A stretch of 13,771 bases of DNA from Hyphomicrobium sp. (GTDB lineage Bacteria; Pseudomonadota; Alphaproteobacteria; Rhizobiales; Hyphomicrobiaceae). The stretch's first letter is position 1, and every line of letters starts with the position of its first letter. Below the pieces are notes generated by a model. The model was not told where the DNA came from. It was given only the letters and a program-made list of their open reading frames with translations, and ran no database searches. Location: positions 1-13,771 of the forward strand of contig JAICLG010000055.1 of the NCBI GenBank assembly GCA_025927515.1. The letters are read 5' to 3'. The translations under genes were made by a program, and so were the position numbers. This document shows positions 13,054-13,771 of the stretch, one piece after another.

Positions 13054-13771
13054 CTAGGCAGCTTGGCTCGGAATTTCGATCGTGCCTTCGGCTGACAGGC
13101 GCAACACCGAATCGACAATCGAGCGTCGCGCCTCGGCGATATCACGCGCCGCCACATTGGCTGGGCTTTGAAGTTCTGCTTCCGCCATGCGGCGCGCGCG
13201 CGGCGAGAGAGCAGCGAGAACCTTGCCTTGCAATTCCGCATCAGTGCCCTGCAGAGCGATGACCGTGCGCTCTACCGGGATGCCATCCATCAGCACGGTC
13301 ATCGCTCTCGCCGGAAGCTTGAGCAGATCTTCGAACTTGAACAGCATCTTGCGGATCGCTTCGGCATCCTTCGGCTTGATCGTCGCCAAGTACTGAAGCA
13401 CCTCGGCCGATTCATCCTTTTCCATGTTGTTCAGGATGCCGGCCATCGTAATGTGCTTATCCGCAGAGCGGCGATCATTGTCGAATAGTTCTTCGTAGAG
13501 CGAAGATTCGAGCGCCTCGATGATTTGCGGTGCGACCTGTCCGAGACCAAGAATTCGATTCATCAGTTCGTTGCGCTCAGGCGCTGGGAAAGTCTTGAGA
13601 ACGCTCGACGCCCGCTCGCTTCCGAGACGATCAAGGCAATAGGCTGCGATTTGCGGCGACTGCGCCCGAAGATAGCCCTGCAGCACGTCATCCTGGAGCC
13701 CGGAAAAGCGTGTCCAGATATCCTGGCGGGCGACGAAGGCGTCGTCCGCGTCCGACATCGACTTGTTCTCG
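13054..13771 (-). CDS. fliG: Flagellar motor switch protein FliG, C-terminal two thirds (5' end beyond window)
   Basis: FliG sits on FliF and carries the torque-generating contact with MotA. The visible part covers the middle and C-terminal ARM-like domains: DIWTRFSGLQDDVLQGYLRA, then QSPQIAAYCLDRLGSERASS, FPAPERNELMNRILGLGQVA, the KFEDLLKLPARAMTVLMDGI torque helix region, and LAALSPRARRMAEAELQ. An internal ATG at 13758 would give only 234 aa, but FliG is normally about 330-350 aa and the frame stays open to the window edge. So the real start, with the FliF-binding N-terminal domain, very likely lies outside. The FliM-binding EHPQ motif of the middle domain appears as QSPQ (residues 33-36 from the internal ATG). 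FlhB follows after 24 nt. Confidence 0.93.
   Translation of the reverse strand, partial: ENKSMSDADDAFVARQDIWTRFSGLQDDVLQGYLRAQSPQIAAYCLDRLGSERASSVLKTFPAPERNELMNRILGLGQVAPQIIEALESSLYEELFDNDRRSADKHITMAGILNNMEKDESAEVLQYLATIKPKDAEAIRKMLFKFEDLLKLPARAMTVLMDGIPVERTVIALQGTDAELQGKVLAALSPRARRMAEAELQSPANVAARDIAEARRSIVDSVLRLSAEGTIEIPSQAA

Noticed and set aside
13054..13758. A truncated 234-aa FliG lacking its N-terminal domain
   Set aside because: The frame stays open upstream of the ATG to the window edge, so the missing N-terminus is most simply explained by the window cut.

Overview
The window is one continuous block of flagellar genes, all on the minus strand. It most likely comes from an alphaproteobacterium of the Hyphomicrobiales (Rhizobiales). 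The clade call rests on four things: the order flgB-flgC-fliE-flgG-flgA-flgI-motE-flgH-fliL-fliP, the clade-typical motility genes motE and a motC-like gene, a rhizobial-type short flagellin (about 317 aa), and a MotB with a very long linker. The DNA is fairly GC-rich except for a short AT-rich patch upstream of the flagellin. The gene set resembles environmental genera such as Hyphomicrobium, but the genus is a guess.

Layout in transcription order (right to left). Block 1: fliG (5' end cut by the right window edge), flhB, and an unrecognised 139-aa ORF. Block 2, after a 117-bp gap: flgB, flgC, fliE, flgG, flgA, flgI, motE, flgH, fliL, fliP. This is a tight operon with mostly 4-bp ATGA overlaps; it encodes the rod, the P and L rings with their chaperones, FliL and the export-gate protein FliP. 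Block 3, after a 236-bp leader with several stem-loops: a single flagellin gene, ended by a good Rho-independent terminator. Block 4, after a gap of about 150 bp: fliF, a fliH-like gene, motB and a motC-like gene, all joined by ATGA overlaps and running off the left edge.

Together these encode the MS ring (FliF), part of the rotor switch (FliG), export components (FlhB, FliP, FliH-like), the rod and its MS-ring adapter (FlgB, FlgC, FlgG, FliE), the P/L bushing (FlgI, FlgH, FlgA), stator and stator-associated proteins (MotB, MotC-like, MotE, FliL) and the filament subunit. Genes needed for a complete flagellum but not seen here include motA, fliM/N, fliI, flhA, fliQ/R, flgF, hook genes, hook-associated genes and regulators; they must lie elsewhere.

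I see no mobile elements, CRISPR arrays, tRNA or rRNA genes, or clearly foreign DNA. Nothing here is convincingly a new kind of system. The points most worth checking are the structured flagellin leader, the unrecognised ORF after flhB, the 36-bp repeat in the MotB linker, and the altered EHPQ motif in FliG.
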